A DNA stretch of 64,000 bases from CAVPGP01 sp963704025 (GTDB taxonomy: Bacteria; Actinomycetota; Thermoleophilia; Gaiellales; Gaiellaceae): NCBI GenBank assembly GCA_963704025.1, contig CAVPGP010000003.1:124001-188000 (forward strand), in the 5' to 3' direction. The position numbers were made by a program, and so were the translations under genes. Shown here one piece after another: positions 23,686 through 32,436 of this stretch; the first letter of the stretch is position 1; each line of letters starts with the position of its first letter. A model generated the notes under the pieces. The model saw only the letters and a list, made by a program, of their open reading frames with translations, searched no databases and was not told the DNA's origin.

Positions 23686-24896
23686 GTGCCCACCCTCAGG
23701 CCGGCAAGCAGCTCGTCGGCGTCGGGGTCGATCTCGATCACGCGGGAGGACGTCTCCAGGACCTGCGGCGTCTTCAGCCCGGTGCCGGTGACGAGGGCCA
23801 CCACGCGGTCGCCTGCGCCGATCTCGCCGGATGCGGCGGCCGCACGGAGTGCCCCGATCGTGACGCCCACCGCCGTCTCGCCGAAGATGCCGGCGGTCTC
23901 CGCGAGCAGCGCCATGTTCGCGCCGACGTCCTCCTCGGGAACGGCGTAGATCGCACCGCCGGATGTCTTCGCCGTCGCGATCGCGAGATCGCCGTCGGCG
24001 GGATTGCCGATCGCGAGCGAGTGCGCGACCGTCGCGGGGCGCACCGGCGAGACCGGGCGGTCGTCGGCGAACGCGGCGGCCACCGGCGAGCAGCCGGCCG
24101 CCTGGCCGCCGTAGATCCGGGGCTGGGGGCCGGTGACGAGCTCGAGGCGCCGGAACTGCTCGAAGCCCTGCCAGAGCTTCGTGAAGAGCGCCCCCGACGC
24201 GACGGGCGCGACGACCGCGTCCGGCGTCTCCCAGCCGAGCTGCTCGGCGACCTCGAAGGCGAGCGTCTTCGAGCCCTCGGCATAGTAGGCGCGCAGGTTG
24301 ACGTTGACGAAGGCCCAGTCCGTCTCCCCCGCGAGCTCGACCGCGAGCCGGCTGCAGTCGTCGTAGCTGCCGCGGACGCCGTAGACGGTCGCGCCGTAGA
24401 CCGTGGTGGCGAAGAGCTTCTCCGGCTCGATCTCGGCGGGGCAGAGGACGATCGCATTCAGCCCGCTGGCCGCCGCCCGCGCTGCCACCGCGTTCGCGAG
24501 ATTCCCGGTCGACGCGCACGCCAGAGTCTCCAGCCCGAACTCGGCCGCCTTGGCGGCCGCGACGGCGACGACGCGATCCTTGAAGGAGTGCGTCGGATTC
24601 GTGTGATCGAGCTTCAGCATGACCTCGCCCACGCCGAGGGCCCGCGCGAGCCGCGGCGCCGAGACGAGCGGCGTCCAGCCAGGGGCGGCGGCGTCGTCGG
24701 GGGCGGGCACCGGCAGAAGCGCCTCGTATCGCCAGAGCGAGTCGGGGCCGGCCTCGATCCGCTCGCGCGAGACGCTCGCCGCCACGCGCTCCCAGTCGTA
24801 CACGGGCTCGAGCGGCCCGAAGCACCGAAGGCACACGCCGCTCGCGACAGCGGGATACTCCGATTCACAGATCCTGCAGCGGAGGGCTTCGACCAT
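23682..24896 (-). CDS. Threonine synthase-like PLP enzyme with N-terminal zinc ribbon (paralog 2)
   Basis: This is a second zinc-ribbon member of the threonine synthase family, 404 aa. The ribbon is LRCRICES and VCLRCFGPLEP. The PLP lysine is in DHTNPTHSFKDRVVAVAA and the phosphate loop in ASTGNLANAVAARA. It heads an operon of aromatic and leucine genes rather than threonine genes, and a second thrC lies beside thrB, so its substrate is uncertain. Actinobacterial zinc-ribbon proteins of this type are often annotated as thrC. The ATG at 24896 faces the TTG of the divergent aminotransferase only 25 bp away. Confidence 0.82.
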   Translation of the reverse strand: MVEALRCRICESEYPAVASGVCLRCFGPLEPVYDWERVAASVSRERIEAGPDSLWRYEALLPVPAPDDAAAPGWTPLVSAPRLARALGVGEVMLKLDHTNPTHSFKDRVVAVAAAKAAEFGLETLACASTGNLANAVAARAAASGLNAIVLCPAEIEPEKLFATTVYGATVYGVRGSYDDCSRLAVELAGETDWAFVNVNLRAYYAEGSKTLAFEVAEQLGWETPDAVVAPVASGALFTKLWQGFEQFRRLELVTGPQPRIYGGQAAGCSPVAAAFADDRPVSPVRPATVAHSLAIGNPADGDLAIATAKTSGGAIYAVPEEDVGANMALLAETAGIFGETAVGVTIGALRAAAASGEIGAGDRVVALVTGTGLKTPQVLETSSRVIEIDPDADELLAGLRVGT

Positions 24897-24905
24897 TGGG
24901 ACTCC

Positions 24906-24912
24906 TAGACTA
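24906..24912. promoter_or_regulatory. Overlapping -10-like boxes in a 25-bp divergent spacer
   Basis: TAGACT (+, 24906-24911) and TAGTCT (-, 24912-24907) overlap in the only DNA between two divergent starts. Either could be a TANNNT -10 box. Each start would then have almost no 5' UTR. Confidence 0.35.
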
Positions 24913-24921
24913 CTTTCGAAA

Positions 24922-26085
24922 TTGAAGTTTCGCCGAATCCAGGAACTTCCGCCGTACGTCTTCGCGACGGTCGACGAGCTGAAGCGCGAACTGCGGCGCG
25001 ACGGGCGGGACGTCGTCGACCTCGGCTTCGGCAATCCCGACATCCCCTCGCCCGCCATCGCGGTCGAGAAGCTGGCGGAAGCGGCCGCGAAGCCGGCCAA
25101 CCACCGGTACTCCGCGAGCCGCGGGCTGCCGCGCCTGCGGGAGGCGATTGCCGAGCACTACGCGCGGCGCTACGGGGTCGGGCTCGATCCGGAGACGCAG
25201 GTCGTGAGCACGATCGGGGCCAAGGAGGGAATCGCCCATCTGATGTGGGTGCTGCTGGAGCCGGGCGACGTCGCCGTCGTGCCCACGCCGAGCTATCCGA
25301 TCCACCTGGTCGCGCCGCGCCTCGCGGGAGCCGTCGTGGTCGGTGCGCCGATGGAGGTCGACGGCGTCGACGAGCTCGAGGAGGCGATCCTGCGCGCCGA
25401 GCCGCAGCCTCGCGTGGTGATCGTCTCGTTCCCCCACAACCCGACGACCGCGACCGCCACCCCCGGGCTGATGCAGCGGCTCGTCGACCTCGCGCGCGAG
25501 CGCGAGTTCGTGCTCGTGCACGACTTCGCCTACGCGGACATCGCCTTCGACGGCCACGAACCGCCGTCGGTGCTCCAGGCCGAGGGCGCCGCCGAGTGCG
25601 CGGTCGAGCTCTACAGCCTGACGAAGTCGTTCTCGATGGCCGGCTGGCGGGTCGGCTTCGTGCTCGGGCGCGCCGACGTCGTGCAGGCGCTCGCAAAGCT
25701 GAAGTCGTACCTCGACTACGGGACGTTCCAGCCGATCCAGATCGCCTCGACGGTGACCCTTCGCGAGGCCACTGGGTACCCCGCCGAGGTCTGCGAGGTC
25801 TACCGGGGCCGACGCGACGCGCTGATCGCGGGCCTCGCCCGCGCCGGCTGGGAGGTCGAGCCGCCGAAGGGCACGATGTTCGTCTGGGCGCCGATTCCCG
25901 AGCCGCACGCCTCGCTCGGCTCGCTGCAGTTCGCGCTGCGGCTGGCGCGGGACGCCGAGGTGGCGGTCAGCCCCGGGATCGGCTTCGGCGAGGGCGGCGA
26001 CGGGCACGTGCGTTTCGCCCTCGTCGAGAACGAGCAGCGCATCGGCCAGGCGACCCGCTCGATCCGCAAGCTGCTCCAGTCCTAG
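24922..26085 (+). CDS. Class I/II aminotransferase (alanine / LL-diaminopimelate aminotransferase-like)
   Basis: This PLP aminotransferase of 387 aa is close to the AlaA/LL-DAP aminotransferase group. TTG 24922 is the only start that gives the conserved KFRRIQELPPYVFATVDELK opening. Motifs: VDLGFGNPDIPSP, ANHRYSASRGLPRLREAI, FPHNPTTATA, VHDFAYADIAFDG and the lysine in YSLTKSFSMAGWRVGF. The exact amino donor cannot be told from sequence. It is transcribed alone and is divergent from paralog 2 with a 25-bp spacer, which leaves little room for two promoters. Confidence 0.88.
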   Translation: MKFRRIQELPPYVFATVDELKRELRRDGRDVVDLGFGNPDIPSPAIAVEKLAEAAAKPANHRYSASRGLPRLREAIAEHYARRYGVGLDPETQVVSTIGAKEGIAHLMWVLLEPGDVAVVPTPSYPIHLVAPRLAGAVVVGAPMEVDGVDELEEAILRAEPQPRVVIVSFPHNPTTATATPGLMQRLVDLAREREFVLVHDFAYADIAFDGHEPPSVLQAEGAAECAVELYSLTKSFSMAGWRVGFVLGRADVVQALAKLKSYLDYGTFQPIQIASTVTLREATGYPAEVCEVYRGRRDALIAGLARAGWEVEPPKGTMFVWAPIPEPHASLGSLQFALRLARDAEVAVSPGIGFGEGGDGHVRFALVENEQRIGQATRSIRKLLQS

Positions 26086-26090
26086 GCCCC

Positions 26091-27779
26091 TCACCCGGTC
26101 GTCGCCCCTTCCGACGCCGAGCGGACGAGTGCCGCGTACTTCGCGAAGACACCGCTCGTGTAGCGGGGCTCCGGCTGCGTCCATTCGGCGAGCCGGCGCG
26201 CGAGCTCCTCCTCCGGGACCTCGAGGTTCAGGACCCGGCGCTCCACGTCGAGCTCGATGGTGTCGCCGTCCCGCACGGCCGCGATCGGCCCCCCGCGCGC
26301 CGCCTCGGGGGCGATGTGCCCGACCATCAGCCCGTGCGTGGCGCCGGAGAAGCGGCCGTCAGTGATCAGCACGATCTCGTCGCCGAGCCCTTCGCCCACG
26401 AGCGCCGCGGTCACGTGCAGCATCTCGCGCATGCCGGGCCCGCCCGCCGGCCCCTCGTAGCGGATGACGACCACGTCGCCGGGCACGATCCCGCGCGCCT
26501 TGACGGCGGCGAAGCAGGCCTCCTCCGAGTCGAACACGCGGGCCGGCCCCCGGTGGAAGAGCCGCTCGTGGCCCGCGAGCTTGACGACGCAGCCCTCGGG
26601 CGCGAGCGAGCCGCGGAGGATGGCGAGCCCGCCGCTCGGCTTCAGCGGCCTGTCCCAGCGCAGGACGACCTCCTGGCCGGGGCGCTCCTTCGCTCCGGAC
26701 GCGACCTCGCCGAGCGAGCGGCCGTCGACGGTCCGGGCGCCCTCGTGCACGACTCCCGCGCCAAGGAGCTCCCGCGCGACGAGCGCGATGCCGCCCGCGC
26801 GGTACAGGTCGGTCGCGACGAAGCGTCCGCCCGGCTTGATGTCGACGACGATCGGCGTCCTGCTCGCGATCGAGTCGAAGTCGTCGAGGTCGAGCTCGAT
26901 CCCGGCCTCGCGGGCAATTGCGAGCAGGTGGAGCACGCCGTTCGTGGAGCCGCCCGTGCCCGCGATTGCGGCGATCGCATTCTCGATCGACTCGCGGGTG
27001 ACGAGCTGCGACGGGCGCGTGTCGCTCCGGACGAGCTCCATCGCGAGCTGCCCCGCACGCACGGCCGCGGCGTCCTTGGCCGGATGGTTCGCGGGGATCT
27101 CGTTCAGCCCGGGCGCGCTGACGCCGAGGAAGTCGAGCACGGTCGCCATCGTGTTGGCGGTGAACTGGCCGCCGCACGCCCCGGCGCCCGGGCAGGCGAC
27201 GCTCTCCAGCGCGTGCACCTCGTTCTCGCTCATCGTCCCGGCGGCGTGCGCGCCGACGGCCTCGAAGACGTCCTGGATGGTCACGTCCTGGCCGCGGTAG
27301 CGCCCGGGCGCGATCGAGCCGCCGTAGAGGACGAGCCCCGGGATGTCGAGGCGGACGAGCGCCATCACGGCGGCAGGGATCGTCTTGTCGCAGCCGACCA
27401 GGCAGACCAGCCCGTCGAAGAGGTGCCCGCGGGCGGTCAGCTCGATCGAGTCGGCGATCACCTCGCGCGAGACGAGCGAGGCGCGCATCCCCTCGGTGCC
27501 CATCGAGACGCCGTCCGAGACGGAGATCGTGTTGAACTCGACGGGCATGCCGCCCGCGCGGCGGATGCCGTCCTTGACCCGGCGGGCGAGCACGCGCTGG
27601 TTCAGGTTGCACGGCATGGTCTCGATCCAGGTCGTCGCGACGCCGACGAGCGGCTTTGCGAGATCCTGGTCGGTGAAGCCGACGCCCTTCAGCATCGCGC
27701 GCGCCGCCGCGCGGTCGACGCCGTCGGTGAGGGCGGCGCTATGCCGCTTGGCGGGGTCGGTCGCTCCGTAGGGGCTCAC
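26091..27779 (-). CDS. ilvD: Dihydroxy-acid dehydratase
   Basis: IlvD dehydrates the dihydroxy acids of the valine and isoleucine pathways. GTG 27779 gives 562 aa. The iron-sulfur cysteines are visible in TMPCNLNQ, VGCDKTIPA and PGAGACGGQFTANTM. Other motifs are RDGDTIELDV and GPAGGPGMREML. The start overlaps the thrB stop (GTGA). It is the last gene of the leuA-to-ilvD operon and converges with the aminotransferase gene, with 5 nt between the stops. Confidence 0.95.
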   Translation of the reverse strand: MSPYGATDPAKRHSAALTDGVDRAAARAMLKGVGFTDQDLAKPLVGVATTWIETMPCNLNQRVLARRVKDGIRRAGGMPVEFNTISVSDGVSMGTEGMRASLVSREVIADSIELTARGHLFDGLVCLVGCDKTIPAAVMALVRLDIPGLVLYGGSIAPGRYRGQDVTIQDVFEAVGAHAAGTMSENEVHALESVACPGAGACGGQFTANTMATVLDFLGVSAPGLNEIPANHPAKDAAAVRAGQLAMELVRSDTRPSQLVTRESIENAIAAIAGTGGSTNGVLHLLAIAREAGIELDLDDFDSIASRTPIVVDIKPGGRFVATDLYRAGGIALVARELLGAGVVHEGARTVDGRSLGEVASGAKERPGQEVVLRWDRPLKPSGGLAILRGSLAPEGCVVKLAGHERLFHRGPARVFDSEEACFAAVKARGIVPGDVVVIRYEGPAGGPGMREMLHVTAALVGEGLGDEIVLITDGRFSGATHGLMVGHIAPEAARGGPIAAVRDGDTIELDVERRVLNLEVPEEELARRLAEWTQPEPRYTSGVFAKYAALVRSASEGATTG

Positions 27780-28645
27780 GTCGCCTCGGCTCCTTCGCTC
27801 GCGATGGTCAGGGAGAGGACACGGGCCTCGGGCAGGCGCCGCTCCAGCTCGGCGGCCACCTCGGCGGCGCGCCCCTTCTCGGCCCAGACGACCACCGAGG
27901 GGCCGGAGCCGGAGAGCGTCGCGCCGACAGCGCCGTCCGGCAAGGCCCCGCGGAGCTCGTCGAGGAGCGGGGCGGACGCGGCGCGGTACGGCTCGTGCAG
28001 GCGCTCGTCGCGGAACGCGTCGCGCAGCAGGCCCGCGTCGGCCGAGGCGATCGCTGCCCCGAGGAGGGCGGCGTGCGCGGCGGCCGCGGCCGCGTCCGCA
28101 TGGTCGATGCTGACGGGCAGCGTCGCCCGCGACGTGCGGGTGTTCGTCCGCTCCGACGGGACGACCACGATCGGGGCGAGCGGCAGGTCGGCGGCCAGGC
28201 GCTGGGCGTGGTGCTGCTCGCCGCGCAGCCACGTCAGGCACACGCCGCCGGTCAGGGCGGCTGCGACGTTGTCTGCGTGCCCGTCGAGCGCGGCGGCCAG
28301 CGCGAGCACCTCGTCCGCGTCGGGCTCTCTGCCGGCCGCCTTCGCGCCGGCGACGAGCCCGGCGGCGATCGCGGCGGAGCTGGAGCCGAGGCCTCGCTCG
28401 AGCGGGATGCGGTTCACGAAGCGGAAGCGGTAGTCCTCGGCGGGCGCATACAGCGAGAAGGCCCGAAGCGTCAGGTGCTGCGCGTCGCGGGGCAGCTCGT
28501 CGGCGCCCTCGCCCTCGATCTCGACCCAGGCGCCGCCGTTCGCGCGCGGCGCCACGTCGAGCTCGTTCCAGAGCTCGAGCGCCGCGGCCGCGCAGTCGAA
28601 GCCGGGGCCGAGGTTCGCCGTCGAGGCCGGGGCGCGGACGATCAT
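27776..28645 (-). CDS. thrB: Homoserine kinase
   Basis: ThrB is a GHMP kinase that makes phosphohomoserine. The 289-aa protein starts MIVRAPASTANLGPGFDCAA and has the nucleotide loop PLERGLGSSSAAIAAGL near residue 87, plus the C-terminal LSGSGPSVVVW motif. It overlaps thrC by 4 nt and ilvD by 4 nt. It sits between thrC and ilvD in the long operon. Confidence 0.95.
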   Translation of the reverse strand: MIVRAPASTANLGPGFDCAAAALELWNELDVAPRANGGAWVEIEGEGADELPRDAQHLTLRAFSLYAPAEDYRFRFVNRIPLERGLGSSSAAIAAGLVAGAKAAGREPDADEVLALAAALDGHADNVAAALTGGVCLTWLRGEQHHAQRLAADLPLAPIVVVPSERTNTRTSRATLPVSIDHADAAAAAAHAALLGAAIASADAGLLRDAFRDERLHEPYRAASAPLLDELRGALPDGAVGATLSGSGPSVVVWAEKGRAAEVAAELERRLPEARVLSLTIASEGAEAT

Positions 28646-29616
28646 CCGACCTCCGCCAGGATCGCGTCGAGCCGCGGCTCGACCACCGTCGTCTCGGCCA
28701 CGAGCACGTCGACCGCGCCGGTGTCCTTGAGCCCGTGCCCGGTGAGGACGCAGACGACGACGTCGTCCCGTCCGGGCGGCGCGTGCCGGAGCGCGGCGAG
28801 CCCCGCCGCGGAGGCGGGCTCGCAGAACACGCCTTCCAGGCTCGCGAGCTCCAGCCACGCGGCCACGATCTCCTCGTCCGGGAGCGAGACGACCTCGACC
28901 CAGCCCTGCGCGACGAGCTCGTCGATCTCGTCGCGGTGGGCCGGCTCGGAGATGCGGATCGCAGAGGCGATCGTCTCGGCGCGCCTCGCCGCCTCGCCGG
29001 CGACGAGCCGCGGCCGCACGCCCTCCTCGCCGAAGCCCTTGGCGTACGCCGTCGTGTTGCCGCCGCCGCCGAACGGGAGCGCGACGACGTCGGGCGCGCG
29101 GCCGAGCTCTTCCACCAGCTCGAACGCGGCGGTCTTCTGACCCTCGATCCGGTTCGGATCGAGCGAGTTGACGAGTGCGTAGCCGCCGCGCTCCGCCAGC
29201 TCGCGGCAGCTGCGGAGCGCATCGTCGAACGAGCCGCGCACCTCGAGCACACGTGCACCGGCCGCGCGCGCCTGCGCCTGCTTTGCGGGCGCGATCGCGC
29301 CGGCCGGATGAAGCACGATCGCCGGCAGCCCCGCGCGCGCCGCGTACGCGGCGGCGGACGCTGCGGTGTTGCCGGTCGACGCACAGACCACACCGGGCGC
29401 GTCTGCCTCGGCGGCCTTCGCGACGCTGAGCGCCATGCCGCGGTCCTTGAAGCTGCCCGTCGGGTTCAGCCCTTCGCACTTCAGCCACAGCTCGCAGCCG
29501 AGCTTCTGCGAGAGCCGGGCGGCGCGGACGAGCGGCGTCCCGCCCTCGCCCAGCGTCAGGGCGGGAGTGTCGGGCCCGACCGGCAGCCGGTCGCGGTAGC
29601 GGTCGATCACGCCCAT
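28642..29616 (-). CDS. thrC: Threonine synthase (no zinc ribbon)
   Basis: ThrC converts phosphohomoserine to threonine. The 324-aa protein lacks the zinc ribbon of its two paralogs. It begins directly with the catalytic fold: LGEGGTPLVRAARL, KCEGLNPTGSFKDRGMALSVAKA (PLP lysine), CASTGNTAASAAAYAARAGL and ALPFGGGGNTTAYAKG. Its place between hom and thrB makes it the most convincing thrC in the window. The ATG at 29616 overlaps hom by 10 nt. Confidence 0.94.
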   Translation of the reverse strand: MGVIDRYRDRLPVGPDTPALTLGEGGTPLVRAARLSQKLGCELWLKCEGLNPTGSFKDRGMALSVAKAAEADAPGVVCASTGNTAASAAAYAARAGLPAIVLHPAGAIAPAKQAQARAAGARVLEVRGSFDDALRSCRELAERGGYALVNSLDPNRIEGQKTAAFELVEELGRAPDVVALPFGGGGNTTAYAKGFGEEGVRPRLVAGEAARRAETIASAIRISEPAHRDEIDELVAQGWVEVVSLPDEEIVAAWLELASLEGVFCEPASAAGLAALRHAPPGRDDVVVCVLTGHGLKDTGAVDVLVAETTVVEPRLDAILAEVG

Positions 29617-30917
29617 CCGAGCTCCGCGACGCCGCGGTCCGAGATCACGGGCAAGGGGCGCGGACGCTTGCGCACGTCCCCGAGCGCCTCGATCGCCTCG
29701 AGCGCCTCGGCGAGCGCCCCGGAGCGCGCCTCGTGCGTGACGACGTGCAGCACCGCACCGCCGTCGCCGTTCTGCTGCTGCAGGAGCCGTGCCACGGAGA
29801 TGTCCCGCCGCGCCAGCTCCTCGGCGACGCGCGCGAGCACTCCGGGCCGGTCCTCGACCGAGAGCCGGAAGAAGAACGGCGAGCGGCTCTCGCCGTCCGG
29901 CAGGCGCGGCAGGGTCCGCCACGCGGCGTCGTTCTGGAGGAACCCGTTCCCCATCGTGCCGATCACGCTCGCCATGTCGGCGATCACGGCCGACGCGGTC
30001 TCGATCCCGCCGGCGCCCGGGCCTTCGAGGGTGATCTCGCGGATCGCATCGCCCTGGAGCATGACCGCGTTGAAGGCGCCCTGCACGGCGGCGAGGGGGT
30101 GCCGGCGGTCGACGAGCGCGGGCTCGACGCGCACGTCGACCTGGCCCTGGACGAGCCGGGCGGCGCCGACGAGGCGGATCGTCATGTCGAGCTCCCGGGC
30201 CGCCTTCACGTCCTGCTCGTCGATGGCCTCGATTCCGGAGTACTCGACGTCGCCGATCTCGACGCGAGAGTTGAACGCGACGGTTGCGAGGATCGCCATC
30301 TTCGCGGCGGCGTCCGCGCCCGAGACGTCGTCGGTCGGGTCTGCCTCGGCGTAGCCTCTCGCCTGCGCCTCGGCGAGGGCGTCGGCGTAGCTCTTGCCGC
30401 CCTCCATCTCCGTGAGGACGAAGTTCGTCGTCCCGTTCACGATCCCGAGCACGCGGTGCACGTTCGTGACGACGAGCGACTCCCGCAGCACCTTGATCAC
30501 CGGGATCGCCGCGCACACGCTGGCCTCGAAGCGGAGCTGCACGCCGGCTCCTGTCGCGGCCTCGAAGAGCTCCGCGCCGCGTCGCGCGACGAGCTGCTTG
30601 TTGGCCGAGACGACGTGCTTCCCGCGCCGCAGCAGCTCGAGCACGTAGCCGCCGGTCGGCTCTACGCCCCCCATCACCTCGGCGACGACCGCGATCTCCG
30701 GGTCGTCGGCGATCTCGTCGAAGCTCGAGGTGAGCACGCCGGCCGGGGCCGGGTATTCACGCTCCTTCGCGACGTCGCGGACGAGTGCCTTGACGACGCG
30801 GAGCCGGTGCCCGGTCGCCCGCTCGATGTCTTCGGCGGAGTCGATCAGCAGACGGTTGACCGCCGCGCCGACGGTCCCGTACCCGAGCAGGGCGACGGGG
30901 ACGTCAACCGACGCCAT
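29607..30917 (-). CDS. hom: Homoserine dehydrogenase with ACT domain
   Basis: Hom reduces aspartate semialdehyde to homoserine. The 436-aa protein has the NAD(P) site ALLGYGTVGAAVNRLL, EVMGGVEPT, VSANKQLVA, and the signature VLGIVNGTTNFVLTEM with GYAEADPTDDVSGADAAAKMAILA. A C-terminal ACT domain (FFFRLSVEDRPGVLARVAEEL, from about residue 345) is the usual site of threonine feedback. The start overlaps the ilvC end by 14 nt. Confidence 0.95.
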   Translation of the reverse strand: MASVDVPVALLGYGTVGAAVNRLLIDSAEDIERATGHRLRVVKALVRDVAKEREYPAPAGVLTSSFDEIADDPEIAVVAEVMGGVEPTGGYVLELLRRGKHVVSANKQLVARRGAELFEAATGAGVQLRFEASVCAAIPVIKVLRESLVVTNVHRVLGIVNGTTNFVLTEMEGGKSYADALAEAQARGYAEADPTDDVSGADAAAKMAILATVAFNSRVEIGDVEYSGIEAIDEQDVKAARELDMTIRLVGAARLVQGQVDVRVEPALVDRRHPLAAVQGAFNAVMLQGDAIREITLEGPGAGGIETASAVIADMASVIGTMGNGFLQNDAAWRTLPRLPDGESRSPFFFRLSVEDRPGVLARVAEELARRDISVARLLQQQNGDGGAVLHVVTHEARSGALAEALEAIEALGDVRKRPRPLPVISDRGVAELGWA

Positions 30918-31905
30918 GGACCTCCGCGACCTCCCGCTCGTTCAGCGCCCGCAGGCGCGTGCCGACCTGCTCGATCTGCGTCTCGGCGAGCCGCTGCCGG
31001 TACTCCTCGAGGCTCGGCTGGCCGCGATCCATCTCTGCCACCCACTCGCGGGCGAACGAGCCGTCCCGGATCGACGCCAGCACGGCGCGCATGTTCTCCC
31101 GCACGTGCTCGTCGACGACCTTCGGCCCGACTGCGTGCGAGCCGTACTCGGCGGTGTCGGAGATCGAGTAGTGCATGCGCTCGATGCCGCCCTCCCAGAT
31201 CAGGTCGACGATCAGCTTCAGCTCGTGCAGGCACTCGTAGTACGCCACCTCGGGCTGGTACCCCGCCTCGACGAGCGTCTCGAAGCCCATCTGGATCAGC
31301 TGGGTGACGCCGCCGCAGAGGACGGACTGCTCGCCGAAGAGGTCGGTCTCCGTCTCCTCGGCGAAGGTGGTCTCGACCATGCCGGCGCGCGCCGCGCCGA
31401 TCGCAGCCCCGTAGGCCAGCGCGAGCTCACGTGCCTGTCCGCTCGCGTCCTGCGCGACCGCGACGACGGCCGGGGTGCCGTAGCCCTCCGTGTACAGGCG
31501 GCGGACGATGTGCCCCGGGCCCTTCGGCGCGACCATGATCACGTCGTGCCCTGCCGGCGGCTCGATCCGCCCGTAGTGGACGTTGAAGCCGTGCGCGAAC
31601 ACCAGCGCGGCGCCGTCCTCGAGGTTGGGCGCGACCTCGTCGCGGTACAGCGCCGGCTGGGCGCCGTCCGGGACGAGGAAGACGACCAGCTGCGCGCCCC
31701 GCACCGCCTCCGCGACCGGCCGGACCGCGAGGCCTGCCTCCTCGGCCGCGGCCGCGGACGAGCTGCCGGGCCGGAGACCGACCTCGACCTCGACGCCTGA
31801 GTCGTGGAGGTTCAGCGCGTGCGCGTGACCCTGGCTGCCGAAGCCGAGCACGGCGACCTTCCCTGAGAGAAGGCCGACGTCGCCGGACTTGATGATCTCG
31901 GCCAC
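30904..31905 (-). CDS. ilvC: Ketol-acid reductoisomerase (class I)
   Basis: IlvC isomerises and reduces acetohydroxy acids with NADPH. GTG 31905, with AAGGAG 7 nt upstream, gives 333 aa, the class I length. Motifs: VLGFGSQGHAHALNLHDSG, HGFNVHYG, MVAPKGPGH, FAEETETDLFGEQSVLCGG and WEGGIERMHYSISDTAEYG. An open frame joins it to ilvN upstream, but this is caused by a frameshift in ilvN. The ribosome site and the restored ilvN stop at 31920-31922 show that the genes are separate. Confidence 0.94.
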   Translation of the reverse strand: MAEIIKSGDVGLLSGKVAVLGFGSQGHAHALNLHDSGVEVEVGLRPGSSSAAAAEEAGLAVRPVAEAVRGAQLVVFLVPDGAQPALYRDEVAPNLEDGAALVFAHGFNVHYGRIEPPAGHDVIMVAPKGPGHIVRRLYTEGYGTPAVVAVAQDASGQARELALAYGAAIGAARAGMVETTFAEETETDLFGEQSVLCGGVTQLIQMGFETLVEAGYQPEVAYYECLHELKLIVDLIWEGGIERMHYSISDTAEYGSHAVGPKVVDEHVRENMRAVLASIRDGSFAREWVAEMDRGQPSLEEYRQRLAETQIEQVGTRLRALNEREVAEVHGVG

Positions 31906-31919
31906 TGGAGCTCCTTTCG

Positions 31920-32436
31920 CTAACGAACGACGGGGGCGGGGGAACGGGACGAAGAGGCGGCCGGGCGGCGGAGCCCGATGCGGCCGGTGCGCACCAGCTC
32001 GCGGACCCCGTACGGGTCGTACGAGCTCCTCGAAGGCGTCGACCTCGTCGGGACGGCCGACGACCTGGAACGTGATGGCGTCGCGGCCGATGTCGGCCAC
32101 CGTCGCGCCGACGACCTGCGCCAGCTGCAGCAGGTCGGGGCGCTTCTCCGGCGATGCGGCGACGGTGATCAGAGCCAGCTCACGCTCGACCGCCTCGTCC
32201 GCGCGCAGCTCCGTCACGCGGAGCACGTTGACGAGCTTGTGCATCTGCTTCTCGATCTGCTCGAGCGAGTGCTCGCTGCAGTCGACGCGCAGCGTCAGGC
32301 GCGAGATGTCCGGCTGCTCGGTCGGCCCGACCGCGAGGCTCTGGATGTTGTAGCCGCGCCGCGAGAAGAGCTGCGAGACGCGCGCGAGCGCCCCGGGCTT
32401 GTTCTCGAGTCGGACGGAGATGGTGTGCTCACTCAT
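31920..32436 (-). CDS. ilvN: Acetolactate synthase small subunit, one single-base frameshift near its end
   Basis: IlvN is the regulatory subunit of acetohydroxyacid synthase. The ATG at 32436 opens an ACT domain (ISVRLENKPGALARVSQLFSRRGYNIQSLAVGPTE) followed by the C-terminal regulatory half (ITFQVVGRPDEVDAFEELVRP). The frame then slips at 32014-32016, where a G run is one base too long. Removing one base restores the conserved YGVRELVRTGRI ending and a TAG at 31922-31920, about 171 aa. Loss of this base pair would make the fused reading with ilvC disappear. It overlaps ilvB by 8 nt. Valine feedback is expected to act here. Confidence 0.88.

Noticed and set aside
24619..24921. N-terminal extension of the aminotransferase to ATG 24619
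   Set aside because: It would overlap the divergent gene by about 280 nt and does not resemble the family. The conserved start begins at TTG 24922.
30904..32436. Apparent IlvN-IlvC fusion protein
   Set aside because: Removing one base at about 32015 restores the conserved LVRTGRI ending of IlvN and a TAG at 31922-31920, followed by an AAGGAG site and GTG start for ilvC.
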